From JADCCX01 sp031378805 (GTDB lineage: Bacteria; Pseudomonadota; Alphaproteobacteria; Rhizobiales; Beijerinckiaceae): a stretch of DNA of 64,000 nucleotides. A program made the position numbers and the translations under genes. Positions 15,061 to 24,163 of this stretch are shown in pieces. The first letter of the stretch is position 1, and every line of letters starts with the position of its first letter. The stretch lies in the NCBI GenBank assembly GCA_031378805.1, contig JANNEO010000002.1:1-64000 (forward strand), given 5' to 3'. The notes beneath the pieces were generated by a model. That model was not told where the DNA came from. It searched no databases and worked only from the letters and a program-made list of their open reading frames with translations.

Positions 15061-16983
15061 ATGAACCCGAATCTGCGCAACTTTGCGCTCTGGACCATCA
15101 TTTTCCTGCTGGTGCTGGCACTGGTTACCCTGTTCCAGAACCAGGGGACGCGTAGCCCTTCCTCGGAGATTGCCTACAGCCGCTTCCTTGACGAGGTGGA
15201 TGCAGGCCGCGTCGAACGCGTCGTGATCTCCGGCAACGAGATCAGCGGCACAATCACGGGAACAGGCACATTCACCACCTACGCCCCGCAGGACCCCCGC
15301 ATCGTCGAGCGCCTGCACGAAAAGAAGGTGCAGATCGTTGCCCGCTCTCCCAACGCGGATACACCGTGGTATATTTCGCTGCTGGCCAACTGGCTGCCCC
15401 TGCTCGTCATCATCGGCCTGTGGATTTTCATGTCCCGGCAGATGCAGAACGGTGCACGCGGCGCGATGGGCTTCGGCAAATCCAAGGCCAAGCTGCTGAC
15501 GGAAGCACATGGCCGCATCACCTTTGACGATGTTGCCGGTATCGATGAAGCCAAGGAAGACCTGATGGAGATTGTCGAATTTTTGCGTGACCCGCAAAAG
15601 TTTCAGCGCCTTGGCGGGCGTATTCCAAGAGGCGTACTGCTGATTGGCCCTCCCGGTACTGGTAAAACGCTAACCGCACGCGCCGTCGCGGGCGAAGCCA
15701 ATGTACCATTCTTCACGATTTCGGGTTCCGACTTTGTCGAAATGTTCGTCGGCGTCGGCGCCTCCCGCGTGCGTGACATGTTCGATCAGGCCAAGAAGAA
15801 TGCGCCCTGCATCATTTTCATTGACGAAATCGATGCTGTCGGTCGCCACCGCGGCGCTGGGCTTGGCGGCGGCAACGACGAGCGCGAGCAGACCTTGAAC
15901 CAGTTGCTGGTCGAGATGGATGGCTTCGAGCCAAACGAGAGCATCATCATCATCGCCGCCACCAACCGCCCGGATGTGCTGGACCCGGCACTGCTGCGCC
16001 CCGGCCGTTTCGACAGGCAGATTACCGTGCCGAACCCTGATGTGAACGGACGTGACAAGATCCTGAAGGTGCATGTACGCAAGGTGCCATTGGCTCCCGA
16101 CGTCGATCTGCGGATCATCGCGCGCGGAACGCCAGGCTTCTCGGGCGCAGACCTTATGAATCTGGTCAACGAGGCTGCCCTTCTGGCCGCACGTCGTGGC
16201 CGCCGGCTGGTGACGCACGCCGAATTCGAAGACGCCAAGGACAAGGTCATGATGGGCGCGGAGCGCAAGTCGATGGCCATGTCGGAGGATGACAAGAAGC
16301 TGACGGCCTACCACGAGGCGGGCCACGCACTGGTCGGCCTCAGCGTGCCTGCGGGAATGCCGGTCCACAAGGCCACGATCATCCCGCGCGGACGGGCACT
16401 CGGCATGGTCAAGTTCTTGCCGGAAGGCGACAAATATTCGATGCGTTACGTCGAATACACCTCGCATCTGGCCGTCGCCATGGGTGGCCGCGTGGCGGAG
16501 GAGCTGATCTTCGGCAAGGAAAACATCACCTCTGGCGCACAAGGCGACATCCAGCAGGCCACAGCCATGGCGCGCGCCATGGTCACGCGCCTGGGCTATT
16601 CCGATGAACTGGGGACCGTGATGTATGGCGACCAGCAGGAAGAGGTGTTCCTGGGCATGTCCATGGGCCGCCAGCAGAGCATGTCGGAAGCCACTGCACA
16701 GAAGGTGGACGCAGAGGTCCGCCGCCTGATCAATGGTGGCTATGAGGATGCTCGCAAGATCCTGACAGCGAAGAAGAAGCAGTTGGAGGCCGTCGCCAAG
16801 GCATTGCTGGAATACGAGACGCTGACCGGCGATGAACTGAAGGATATCATTGCGGGAAGGCCGATCAACCGGCCTGATGACGACCAGCCCACGACACCAC
16901 GGGGCACCGCAGTGCCATCGACCGGCAAGGGCAGGCCCAAGCAGGAGCCTGACGCGGGCATGGAACCCCAGCCGCAAGCCTGA
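15061..16983 (+). CDS. ftsH: ATP-dependent zinc metalloprotease FtsH
   Basis: A 640-residue membrane-bound AAA protease that degrades misfolded membrane proteins and regulatory proteins such as RpoH and LpxC. Transmembrane helix 1 spans about residues 8-25 and helix 2 about 106-124, with a periplasmic domain between. Walker A GPPGTGKT is at 196-203, pore loop FVGVG at 229, Walker B IIFIDEID at 251, second region of homology near 310, and the zinc site HEAGH at 418-422. The C-terminus is proline-rich and disordered, as in relatives. No tilS gene precedes it as in some Rhizobiales. A terminator follows. Confidence 0.98.
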   Translation: MNPNLRNFALWTIIFLLVLALVTLFQNQGTRSPSSEIAYSRFLDEVDAGRVERVVISGNEISGTITGTGTFTTYAPQDPRIVERLHEKKVQIVARSPNADTPWYISLLANWLPLLVIIGLWIFMSRQMQNGARGAMGFGKSKAKLLTEAHGRITFDDVAGIDEAKEDLMEIVEFLRDPQKFQRLGGRIPRGVLLIGPPGTGKTLTARAVAGEANVPFFTISGSDFVEMFVGVGASRVRDMFDQAKKNAPCIIFIDEIDAVGRHRGAGLGGGNDEREQTLNQLLVEMDGFEPNESIIIIAATNRPDVLDPALLRPGRFDRQITVPNPDVNGRDKILKVHVRKVPLAPDVDLRIIARGTPGFSGADLMNLVNEAALLAARRGRRLVTHAEFEDAKDKVMMGAERKSMAMSEDDKKLTAYHEAGHALVGLSVPAGMPVHKATIIPRGRALGMVKFLPEGDKYSMRYVEYTSHLAVAMGGRVAEELIFGKENITSGAQGDIQQATAMARAMVTRLGYSDELGTVMYGDQQEEVFLGMSMGRQQSMSEATAQKVDAEVRRLINGGYEDARKILTAKKKQLEAVAKALLEYETLTGDELKDIIAGRPINRPDDDQPTTPRGTAVPSTGKGRPKQEPDAGMEPQPQA

Positions 16984-17015
16984 TTGGCTGCACCCTTCTG
17001 CGGTGATTTAATCTC

Positions 17016-17046
17016 AAAGCCGGATGCGAACAGCGTCCGGCTTTTT
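17016..17046. terminator. bidirectional terminator between ftsH and deoB
   Basis: AAAGCCGGA (17016-17024) pairs perfectly with TCCGGCTTT (17036-17044), an 11-base loop between them, followed by T-rich DNA on the plus strand and preceded by A residues that serve the minus strand. It lies between convergent ftsH and deoB, so it can end both transcripts. Confidence 0.85.
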
Positions 17047-18278
17047 CAATGCTTGAAGGTGAACGCGATCGGTTGACCGAAAGGCGTGGCCGGCAAGCCC
17101 AGATGCCACGCAACCGTGCTGGCGATATCGGCAAAAGTCTCTCGCCGTCCGGCATTGGCTGCAACAATGTCCGGGGCCGTCATAAGAACCGGCACGCATT
17201 CCCGCGTGTGGTCAGTCCCCCGCCAGGTCGGATCATTGCCATGATCTGCCGTGATGATCAGAAGATCACCCGGCTTCAGGCAAGCCTCGATCTGCGGAAG
17301 GCGTCTGTCGAACGCTTCGAGGCAAGCCGCATAACCCGGCACATCACGGCGGTGGCCATACTCTGTGTCGAAATCCACCAGGTTCACGAACAGGAAGCCG
17401 CCATCGGCCAGGCCGTCCAAAGTTTGGATCAGCAGGGTGACATGCTCGTCGTTGGAGCGGCCCTTGCGCTCCAGCCCGGTATGGCGATGCGCAAAGATAT
17501 CGCCGATCTTGCCGATCGTGACCACGCTGCGGCCAGCTGCAGCGCAGCGATCAAGAATATTGCCATCAGGTGGGGGAATGGCGAAGTCCTTGCGGTTTGG
17601 CGTGCGCTTGAAATCAGCCTTCGTCGTGCCCAGAAACGGCCTGGCGATCACCCGTCCGATCATGAGCGGATCGACCAGCTTGCGACATATCTTGCAGAGA
17701 TCATAGAGACGCTGCAATCCGAACCGCTCCTCATGGGCCGCGATCTGCAGCACTGAATCGACCGAGGTGTAGAGGATCGGTTTGCCCGTCCGCAGGCTCT
17801 CCTCGCCAAACTCCTCGATCACGCCGGTGCCCGACGCGTGACGGTCACCCAGGATGCCCGGCAGATGTCCCTCACGAACAATCGCCGCCGTCAGATCGGC
17901 GGGAAAGCTAGGAATGGTAGCGGCGAAGTAGCCCCACTCGAAAGGCACGGGACATCCCGCGATCTCCCAGTGGCCCGACGGCGTGTCCTTGCCGCGCGAG
18001 GTCTCGATGGCGGCGGCTGCAATCCCGCGTCGGGGTTGGGCCGAAAACCCCGGAGCGAGCGTGCCCGTCGCAGCATGACCCGCCGCTCCCAGCCCCAGTG
18101 CATCGAGGTTCGGCAATCGAAGTGGTCCTTCTCGCAATCCGGCTTGATCACCCTGCCCAGTGGTGCAAGCCGCCGCGATATGCCCGAACGTGTTGCTTCC
18201 AGCATCGCCGTAAGCTGCCGCATCGGGCGCGCCACCAATGCCGAAACTGTCGAGAACGACAATGATCGCGCGAGCCAT
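17046..18278 (-). CDS. deoB: phosphopentomutase
   Basis: Interconverts (deoxy)ribose 1-phosphate and 5-phosphate in nucleoside salvage. The 410-residue protein has the alkaline-phosphatase-fold metal motifs: N-terminal 'VLDSFGIGGAPDAAAYGD' with the first metal aspartate, 'DTPSGHWEI' with the phosphorylated Thr region, and C-terminal 'NLVDFDTEYGHRRD' and 'ITADHGNDPTWRGTDHTRE'. It begins 5 bases after yejF, so it is the last gene of the oligopeptide-transport operon. This is an uncommon pairing that suggests imported or salvaged nucleosides or peptidyl-nucleotides. Confidence 0.96.
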   Translation of the reverse strand: MARAIIVVLDSFGIGGAPDAAAYGDAGSNTFGHIAAACTTGQGDQAGLREGPLRLPNLDALGLGAAGHAATGTLAPGFSAQPRRGIAAAAIETSRGKDTPSGHWEIAGCPVPFEWGYFAATIPSFPADLTAAIVREGHLPGILGDRHASGTGVIEEFGEESLRTGKPILYTSVDSVLQIAAHEERFGLQRLYDLCKICRKLVDPLMIGRVIARPFLGTTKADFKRTPNRKDFAIPPPDGNILDRCAAAGRSVVTIGKIGDIFAHRHTGLERKGRSNDEHVTLLIQTLDGLADGGFLFVNLVDFDTEYGHRRDVPGYAACLEAFDRRLPQIEACLKPGDLLIITADHGNDPTWRGTDHTRECVPVLMTAPDIVAANAGRRETFADIASTVAWHLGLPATPFGQPIAFTFKH

Positions 18279-18283
18279 GCCGA

Positions 18284-19906
18284 TCAGCTGGCCATTGCGG
18301 GCGCAGCTTCGTGGCTGAAGGCCGCCGCAAGCAATGCCTTGGTATAGTCCGTCTGCGGATTGGCGAAGATGTCCGCCGCAGGCCCGGCTTCCACGACCTT
18401 GCCGTCCTTCATAACGATCAGCTCATTCGCCAGGGCACGCACCACCTGCAAGTCATGGCTGATGAAAAGATAGGCCAGACCGCGCTCGGCCTGAAACTTG
18501 CGCAACAGCTCCACGATCTGCACTTGCACGGTCTTGTCCAGCGCGGACGTCGGTTCATCCAGCACCACGAATTTCGGGCTCAGCGCCATGGCGCGGGCAA
18601 TGGCAATGCGCTGGCGCTGCCCACCTGAAAACTCGTGCGGATAGCGATCCATCGCGGCCGGATCGAGTCCCACATCCTGCAAGGACTTGGCAACGATCTC
18701 GCGGCGCGCTGCATAGGACAGCGCAGCATTCTGGACGACCAGCCCCTCCTCCACGATTTCCGCGACGGACAGGCGCGGCGACAGCGAGCCGAAGGGATCC
18801 TGAAAGACGATCTGAAGATCTTTCCGCAAGGGGCGCATCTCCTTGAACAACTTGCCGTCGATGCGTTCGCCCATGAACAGGATGGGGCCATCGGAGCGGA
18901 TGAGCCGCAGGATCGCCTGACCAAGCGTGGTCTTGCCCGATCCCGATTCGCCGACCACGCCAACCGTTTCCCCCTCGCGCACCGTCACCGAGATTTCATC
19001 GACCGCCTTCACATGGCCCACGGTCTTGCGCAGGAAACCCTTCTTGATCGGAAACCAGATTTTCAGCTTGTCTGTCTCAACGATGACCTTGCGCGACAGG
19101 TCCGGTCGCGCCGGGCGCCCCTTTGGCTCCGACGCCAGAAGCGCCTGCGTGTAGGGATGCTGCGGTTTGCCGAAGACATCGGCCACCGACCCGGCTTCCA
19201 CGACCTGGCCCTTCTTCATGACCACGACATTGTGGGCGAGCTTGCGCACGATGCCCAGGTCATGGGTGATGAACAGGATCGCCATGCCGTGCTCGGCCTG
19301 CAGCTTCTTCAACAGCGCCAGGATTTGTGCCTGCACCGTCACATCCAGCGCCGTCGTCGGCTCATCCGCGATCAGCAGTTCCGGCTCGTTCGCCAGCGCC
19401 ATGGCAATCATCACGCGTTGGCGCTGCCCGCCCGAAAGCTGGTGCGGGTAAGCCGCAAGCCGCTCCTCGACATTGGGGATGCCGACCTTGCTCAGCAGTT
19501 CGATGACGCGCGGGCGCAGGTTGGAGCCAGACACGCGGCCATGCAATTCAAGAATTTCGCCGATCTGCTGCTCGATCGTGTGTAGCGGATTGAGCGAGGT
19601 CATCGGCTCCTGAAACACCATCGTGATGTCATTGCCACGGATCGCCCGCATCTCGTCCTCGGACGCCTTCAGGAGATCGCGGCCGTTGAAGATGATCTCG
19701 CCCGAGGGATGCGAGGCGGCGGGATAGGCCAGAAGCTTGACGATGGAGAGTGCGGACACTGATTTTCCCGAGCCGGATTCACCCACCACGGCCAGCGTCT
19801 CGCCTTTCCTTACCGAGAATGATACCCGGTCAACTGCAAGCGTCTCCTTTCCGCCCTGGCGAAAGGCAACGGAGAGATCACGAACGGTGAGAAGGGGTTG
19901 GCTCAC
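18284..19906 (-). CDS. yejF: oligopeptide ABC transporter, double ATPase subunit YejF
   Basis: A 540-residue fusion of two ABC ATPase domains (OppD-like then OppF-like) that energises peptide import. First half: Walker A 'GESGSGKSVSAL', signature 'LSGGQRQRVMIAMAL', Walker B 'LLIADEPTTALD'. Second half: 'GESGSGKTTLGQA', 'FSGGQRQRIAIARAM', 'FVVLDEPTSALDKT'. Both sites look intact. It overlaps yejE by four bases and is followed at 5 bases by deoB. YejABEF systems import oligopeptides, including microcin C-type and antimicrobial peptides in relatives. Confidence 0.93.
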   Translation of the reverse strand: MSQPLLTVRDLSVAFRQGGKETLAVDRVSFSVRKGETLAVVGESGSGKSVSALSIVKLLAYPAASHPSGEIIFNGRDLLKASEDEMRAIRGNDITMVFQEPMTSLNPLHTIEQQIGEILELHGRVSGSNLRPRVIELLSKVGIPNVEERLAAYPHQLSGGQRQRVMIAMALANEPELLIADEPTTALDVTVQAQILALLKKLQAEHGMAILFITHDLGIVRKLAHNVVVMKKGQVVEAGSVADVFGKPQHPYTQALLASEPKGRPARPDLSRKVIVETDKLKIWFPIKKGFLRKTVGHVKAVDEISVTVREGETVGVVGESGSGKTTLGQAILRLIRSDGPILFMGERIDGKLFKEMRPLRKDLQIVFQDPFGSLSPRLSVAEIVEEGLVVQNAALSYAARREIVAKSLQDVGLDPAAMDRYPHEFSGGQRQRIAIARAMALSPKFVVLDEPTSALDKTVQVQIVELLRKFQAERGLAYLFISHDLQVVRALANELIVMKDGKVVEAGPAADIFANPQTDYTKALLAAAFSHEAAPAMAS

Positions 19907-21063
19907 GCGAAGGTCTTCCTCGGATCAAAGGCATCCCGCACCGCCTCGCCGATGAAGATCAGCAGCGACAGCATCAGAGCGATCACCGAAAACGCCGTCA
20001 TGCCCAGCCACGGGGCCTGCAGATTGGATTTGCCCTGCTGCAGCATTTCACCCAGCGAGGGTGAACCCGGAGGCAGGCCGAAGCCGAGGAAGTCGAGGCT
20101 CGTGAGGGTGGTGATCGAACCGTTGAGGATGAAGGGCATCATCGTCAGCGTCGCCACCATGGCGTTGGGCAGCACGTGCTTCCACATGATCTTGCCGTTG
20201 GAGAGGCCCAGGGCACGGGCCGCTTTCACGTATTCCAGGTTGCGGGCGCGCAGGAACTCGGCCCGCACCACATTCACCAGCGACACCCACGAAAACAGCA
20301 GCAGGATCCCCAGCAACACGAAGAACGAAGGCGCAATCACACTGGAAATGATGATCAGCAGATAAAGCGATGGCAGGCTCGTCCAGATTTCGATGAACCG
20401 CTGGAAGATCAGATCTGTCCAGCCTCCGAAATAGCCCTGTACCGCCCCCGCCGCGATGCCGATGACGGAGGAGACCAGCGCCAGCGTCAGGCCGAACAGC
20501 ACGGAGATGCGAAAGCCATAGATCGCGCGCGCCAGCACGTCGCGGCCCTGGTCATCGGTCCCCAGCCAGTTCCACTCGATATCCCGACACGTGGTGCCGC
20601 CGCGCTTCTCAGCCACAGCCTTGCAGTCCGCATCCTGGAGCAGCCAGGTCGGCAGGCTGGGAAAATGCTTGGGAGTCTCGCGGTTGATCGTGCGGTAGGA
20701 AAAATGGACCGGCGGCCACAGCATCCAGCCATTGGCACGGATTTCGTCCGCGATCACGGGATCGCGATAATCCGTCCGGGCCAGAAAGCCACCAAATTTT
20801 TCCTCGGGATAATTGATGGAAGCCGGAAACAGCCACTCGCCCTTGTAGCGGGCAATCAGCGGGCGATCATTGGCGATGACTTCGGCGAAAAGCGTGACAA
20901 AGAACAGCACGAGGAACAACCAGAACGACCAATATCCCCGCTTGTTGGCGCGGAAATTGGCCAGCCTGCGCTGGTTGATCGGCGTCAGCCTGATCCACCC
21001 CTTCTGCTCGAGCACAGGAGCGAGCGACAGTGCATCGGTGGCCGTGAGGGAGACGTCGCTCAT
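19903..21063 (-). CDS. yejE: oligopeptide ABC transporter permease YejE
   Basis: A 386-residue inner-membrane permease with about six helices. It has an unusually long periplasmic segment between helix 1 and helix 2 carrying 'YPEEKFGGFLARTDYRDPVI', which is characteristic of YejE rather than OppC. The coupling EAA loop is seen in 'RARNLEYVKAARALGLSNGKIMW' (residues around 290, given in part). The N-terminal cytoplasmic piece reads 'RLTPINQRRLANFRANKRGY'. It overlaps yejF by four bases and follows yejB by three, forming the transmembrane pore with YejB. Confidence 0.92.
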   Translation of the reverse strand: MSDVSLTATDALSLAPVLEQKGWIRLTPINQRRLANFRANKRGYWSFWLFLVLFFVTLFAEVIANDRPLIARYKGEWLFPASINYPEEKFGGFLARTDYRDPVIADEIRANGWMLWPPVHFSYRTINRETPKHFPSLPTWLLQDADCKAVAEKRGGTTCRDIEWNWLGTDDQGRDVLARAIYGFRISVLFGLTLALVSSVIGIAAGAVQGYFGGWTDLIFQRFIEIWTSLPSLYLLIIISSVIAPSFFVLLGILLLFSWVSLVNVVRAEFLRARNLEYVKAARALGLSNGKIMWKHVLPNAMVATLTMMPFILNGSITTLTSLDFLGFGLPPGSPSLGEMLQQGKSNLQAPWLGMTAFSVIALMLSLLIFIGEAVRDAFDPRKTFA

Positions 21064-21066
21064 GGC

Positions 21067-22152
21067 TCAGACATCCCGCGACTCGAAGTCGATCCGAGGA
21101 TCGATCCAGGTGTAGGTGAGGTCTGTGACAAGGCTGACGAACAAGCCGATCAGGGCGAAGATATAAAGATTGGCGAAGACCACCGGATAATCCCGGTTCA
21201 GGATCGCCTCGAAGGACAGCAATCCCAACCCGTCGAGCGAGAAGATGGTTTCGATCAGCAGCGACCCAGCAAAAAACGCGTGGATGAAAGCCGAGGGAAT
21301 GCCCGCAATGACGATCAGCATGGCATTGCGGAAGACATGACCGTAGAGCACCTGGCGCTCGCTCAGGCCCTTCATGCGTGCGGTCAGCACATACTGCTTC
21401 TTGATCTCGTCCAGGAACGAGTTCTTGGTCAGCAGCGATTTCGTGGCAAACACTGCGATGGCCATGGAGATCAGCGGCAGAGTCACGTGCCAGGCGTAGT
21501 CCTTGATCTTGCCGAACGTGGAAAGCTGCGCCCAGTTGTCCGACCACAGGCCGCGGTTAGGGAATATGTTCCAGAACGACCCGCCGGCAAAAAATACGAT
21601 CAGGATAATGGCGAAGAGAAAGCCGGGAATCGCATAACCCACGATGATGACAGCGCTTGTCCAGATGTCGAAGGCCGTGCCGTCCTTCACAGCCTTGCGG
21701 ATGCCGAGCGGAATGGAGATGGAATAGGACAGGATCAGCATCCACAGGCCCAGCGACATGGAGACCGGCAGCTTCTCCTTGATCAGTTGCAGCACCGTCG
21801 TATCGCGGAAATAGCTCTTGCCGAAATCGAAGCGCAGATAGTCCCAGACCATCTTGAAGAACCGCTCGGGCGCGGGCTTGTCGAAGCCGAACTGCTTTTC
21901 CAGCTGCTTGATGAATTCGGGGTCCAGGCCCTGCGACCCGCGATAGGCTCCGCCATCGCCACCGCCGCCTGAAAGCTCTCCCGTGCCGCCACCCACACGG
22001 GAAGCGGCATCCGTGCTGTTGCCCTGCAACTGCGCGATCACCCGCTCCACGGGGCCGCCGGGAGCGAATTGCACGATCACGAAAGACACCAGCATGATCC
22101 CGAACAGGGTCGGGATCATCAGCAGCAGACGGCGGGCAATGTAAGCGAGCAT
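21067..22152 (-). CDS. yejB: oligopeptide ABC transporter permease YejB
   Basis: A 361-residue OppB-type permease. It begins 'MLAYIARRLLLMIPTLFGIM', the usual N-terminal signal-anchor of this family, then 'VSFVIVQFAPGGPVERVIAQ'. The following Gly-rich linker ('GGGTGELSGGGGDGGAYRG') is a YejB trait. The EAA-type coupling motif lies in 'ARMKGLSERQVLYGHVFRNA'. It partners with YejE. It starts 36 bases after the stop of the second binding-protein gene. Confidence 0.92.
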   Translation of the reverse strand: MLAYIARRLLLMIPTLFGIMLVSFVIVQFAPGGPVERVIAQLQGNSTDAASRVGGGTGELSGGGGDGGAYRGSQGLDPEFIKQLEKQFGFDKPAPERFFKMVWDYLRFDFGKSYFRDTTVLQLIKEKLPVSMSLGLWMLILSYSISIPLGIRKAVKDGTAFDIWTSAVIIVGYAIPGFLFAIILIVFFAGGSFWNIFPNRGLWSDNWAQLSTFGKIKDYAWHVTLPLISMAIAVFATKSLLTKNSFLDEIKKQYVLTARMKGLSERQVLYGHVFRNAMLIVIAGIPSAFIHAFFAGSLLIETIFSLDGLGLLSFEAILNRDYPVVFANLYIFALIGLFVSLVTDLTYTWIDPRIDFESRDV

Positions 22153-22188
22153 GGACTCCAGCAGAGTGTGTCTGTCAGTGATTCGGAA

Positions 22189-24081
22189 TTAAAGACCCTG
22201 CTTCTTAGCCTTCTCCTGGTCAAACCACCACGTGTTGGCGACAACACCCATCAGGCTGGAGGTTCCCACGAACTGTGGTGGGCGCACAGGCTTTCCATAC
22301 AAATCCCAATAGACCATCCAGGCACTGTCATTGTGCCAGGCCGGGATCATGCTGCGGGTGGAGCGCAACACGCGGTCCAATGCACGGCAGGCGGTGTTCA
22401 GCTCATCGCGGGAGCGCACCCGGCCGATCACCTCGATCAGCGCGTCCGCTGCAGGCTCCTTGATGCCTGCAAGATTGCGCGAGCCGTTGCGTCCCGCCGC
22501 CTCCGAGCCATAGATGCCCCTGAGCGAGTCACCCGGCGTCAATGTGCCACCCATGTTGCGCAGCGTCATGTCATAGTCGAACTCGTCGAGCCGCTTCTGG
22601 TATTGCGCGGCATCGACCGTGCGCAGTTGTGCATCGATGCCCAGCAGCTTGAGATTTTTCACCAATCCGCCGGCATGGGGATGCAGGGACGGGTCGAAAT
22701 CCAGAAGTTCGATGGTGAAGGCCTGCCCGCTGGGAAACTTCAGGACTGCGCCGTCCCTCTTCAGTCCCGCCTCCTGCAACAACTGTCCAGCGCGGCGCAG
22801 GATTGCACGATCCTGACCGGAGCCATCGCTGACGGGCGGCACGAACGGCTCCTCGAAAACCTCGGCGGGCAAGGTGCTGCGGTAAGGTTCGAGCAGCGTC
22901 AACTCCTGCGGCGAAGGGCGGCCCACGGCTTTCAGTGGTGTGTTCTCGAAGTACGACGACGTGCGCTTGTAGGAGCCATACATCAACTGCGTATTCGTCC
23001 ATTCGAAATCGAAAGCCAGGATGATCGCTTCCCGCACCCGGCGGTCCTTGAATTTCTCGCGGCGCATGTTGATGTGCCAGCCCTGGATCGAGGTCGGTCC
23101 ATCGGTGCGGATCGGATCACGCAGCACGCGCCCATCCTTCGCCGCCGGGAAATCATAGCCCGTAGCCCAGGTGCGCGACGTGAACTCCTGCCGCATGGTG
23201 AAGGCGCGGCCCTTGAACCCCTCGAACGCCACCGTGCGATCGCGGTAATACTCAAACCGCAACGTGCCGAAATTGTTCTGTCCCACATTCACCGGCAAAT
23301 CCTTGCCCCAATAGTCCGGCACCCGGTCCAGCTCGATGAAGCGCCCCACCTCGAAGCGGCCGACCTTGTAGGCACCGGACCCCTGCGGCGGCTCCAGGCT
23401 CGTCTCTTCGAAATTCTTCGCGGTGTAATACGCCTTGGAAAAGATCGGCATGGCGGCAACGGTCATGATCAGGTCGCGCGGTGGATCGGGCTTCAGCTCC
23501 ACCCGCAGCACATCGGAGGCCTCCGCCTCCGCCGCTACCAGATCACGCAGCACCTGCTGATACACCGGATGCGCCTTGGTCTTCATCAAGTTCAGCGAAA
23601 ACGCCACGTCTTCCGCCGTCAGCGGCGTGCCATCGTGGAACCGGGCTTCACGGCGCAGCTTGAAGCGCCATTCAGGCTTGCCCTCCGTCTTCAGCACACG
23701 TTCTGCCACCAGACCATAAAGCGCATCCGGCTCATCGCCGGTGCCACTCATCAGACTGTCGAACAGCGCGCCGACACCTGCCGCGCCCTCTCCCTTGAGG
23801 ATGTAGATGTTGAAGGTATTGAAGGTGTTGAAGCTCTGGTTGCCGGAAACCGAGCTGATCTGCATGGACAGCGTGCCGCCCTTGGGCGCAGCAGGGTTCA
23901 CATAGCCGAAATGCTTGAAATCCGCAGGCTGCTTGAGGTCTCCGAAAAAGGACAGGCCATGACTGGCACCCGACCAGTCCGTCGCAGCCGAAGCAGGGAG
24001 CAAGCCAGCTCCCAACGCTGCGGCACCTCCGGCCAGCGTCGCCCTGCGGCTGATCGTTGTGGACCCTGAACCTTGCGTCAT
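22189..24081 (-). CDS. oligopeptide-binding protein YejA-like, Tat-exported
   Basis: A 630-residue periplasmic solute-binding protein (SBP family 5) for the adjacent YejBEF transporter. The N-terminus 'TTISRRATLAGGAAALGAGL' carries a twin-arginine motif, so it is probably exported folded. Family features are 'HGLSFFGDLKQPADFKHFGY', 'AAPKGGTLSMQ' and 'FHDGTPLTAEDVAFSLNLMK'. The ATG at 24081 has an excellent ribosome site (GAGGAGAG, 6 bases away); the longer frame to 24267 would overlap the upstream paralogue and has no signal sequence. It is the second of two tandem paralogues; the first uses a Sec signal. Confidence 0.9.
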   Translation of the reverse strand: MTQGSGSTTISRRATLAGGAAALGAGLLPASAATDWSGASHGLSFFGDLKQPADFKHFGYVNPAAPKGGTLSMQISSVSGNQSFNTFNTFNIYILKGEGAAGVGALFDSLMSGTGDEPDALYGLVAERVLKTEGKPEWRFKLRREARFHDGTPLTAEDVAFSLNLMKTKAHPVYQQVLRDLVAAEAEASDVLRVELKPDPPRDLIMTVAAMPIFSKAYYTAKNFEETSLEPPQGSGAYKVGRFEVGRFIELDRVPDYWGKDLPVNVGQNNFGTLRFEYYRDRTVAFEGFKGRAFTMRQEFTSRTWATGYDFPAAKDGRVLRDPIRTDGPTSIQGWHINMRREKFKDRRVREAIILAFDFEWTNTQLMYGSYKRTSSYFENTPLKAVGRPSPQELTLLEPYRSTLPAEVFEEPFVPPVSDGSGQDRAILRRAGQLLQEAGLKRDGAVLKFPSGQAFTIELLDFDPSLHPHAGGLVKNLKLLGIDAQLRTVDAAQYQKRLDEFDYDMTLRNMGGTLTPGDSLRGIYGSEAAGRNGSRNLAGIKEPAADALIEVIGRVRSRDELNTACRALDRVLRSTRSMIPAWHNDSAWMVYWDLYGKPVRPPQFVGTSSLMGVVANTWWFDQEKAKKQGL

Positions 24082-24163
24082 CACGGCTCTCCTCTGTCGT
24101 GATTCACCTGTTTGACTAAGATAGGGAACACATGGACCAAAAGCCAATATCAGCGGTTCCCGA

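Noticed and set aside
15670..16977. Open frame of 435 codons on the minus strand
   Set aside because: Antisense to the conserved ftsH ATPase and protease domains; His/Gln-rich shadow.
20176..21972. Open frame of 598 codons on the plus strand
   Set aside because: Antisense to yejE and yejB, with low-complexity His/Gln/Asp content typical of shadow frames.
22069..24069. Open frame of 666 codons on the plus strand
   Set aside because: Lies antisense to the Tat-exported peptide-binding protein. Long antisense frames arise in GC-rich DNA, and its composition (many His, Arg, Gln) fits no family.
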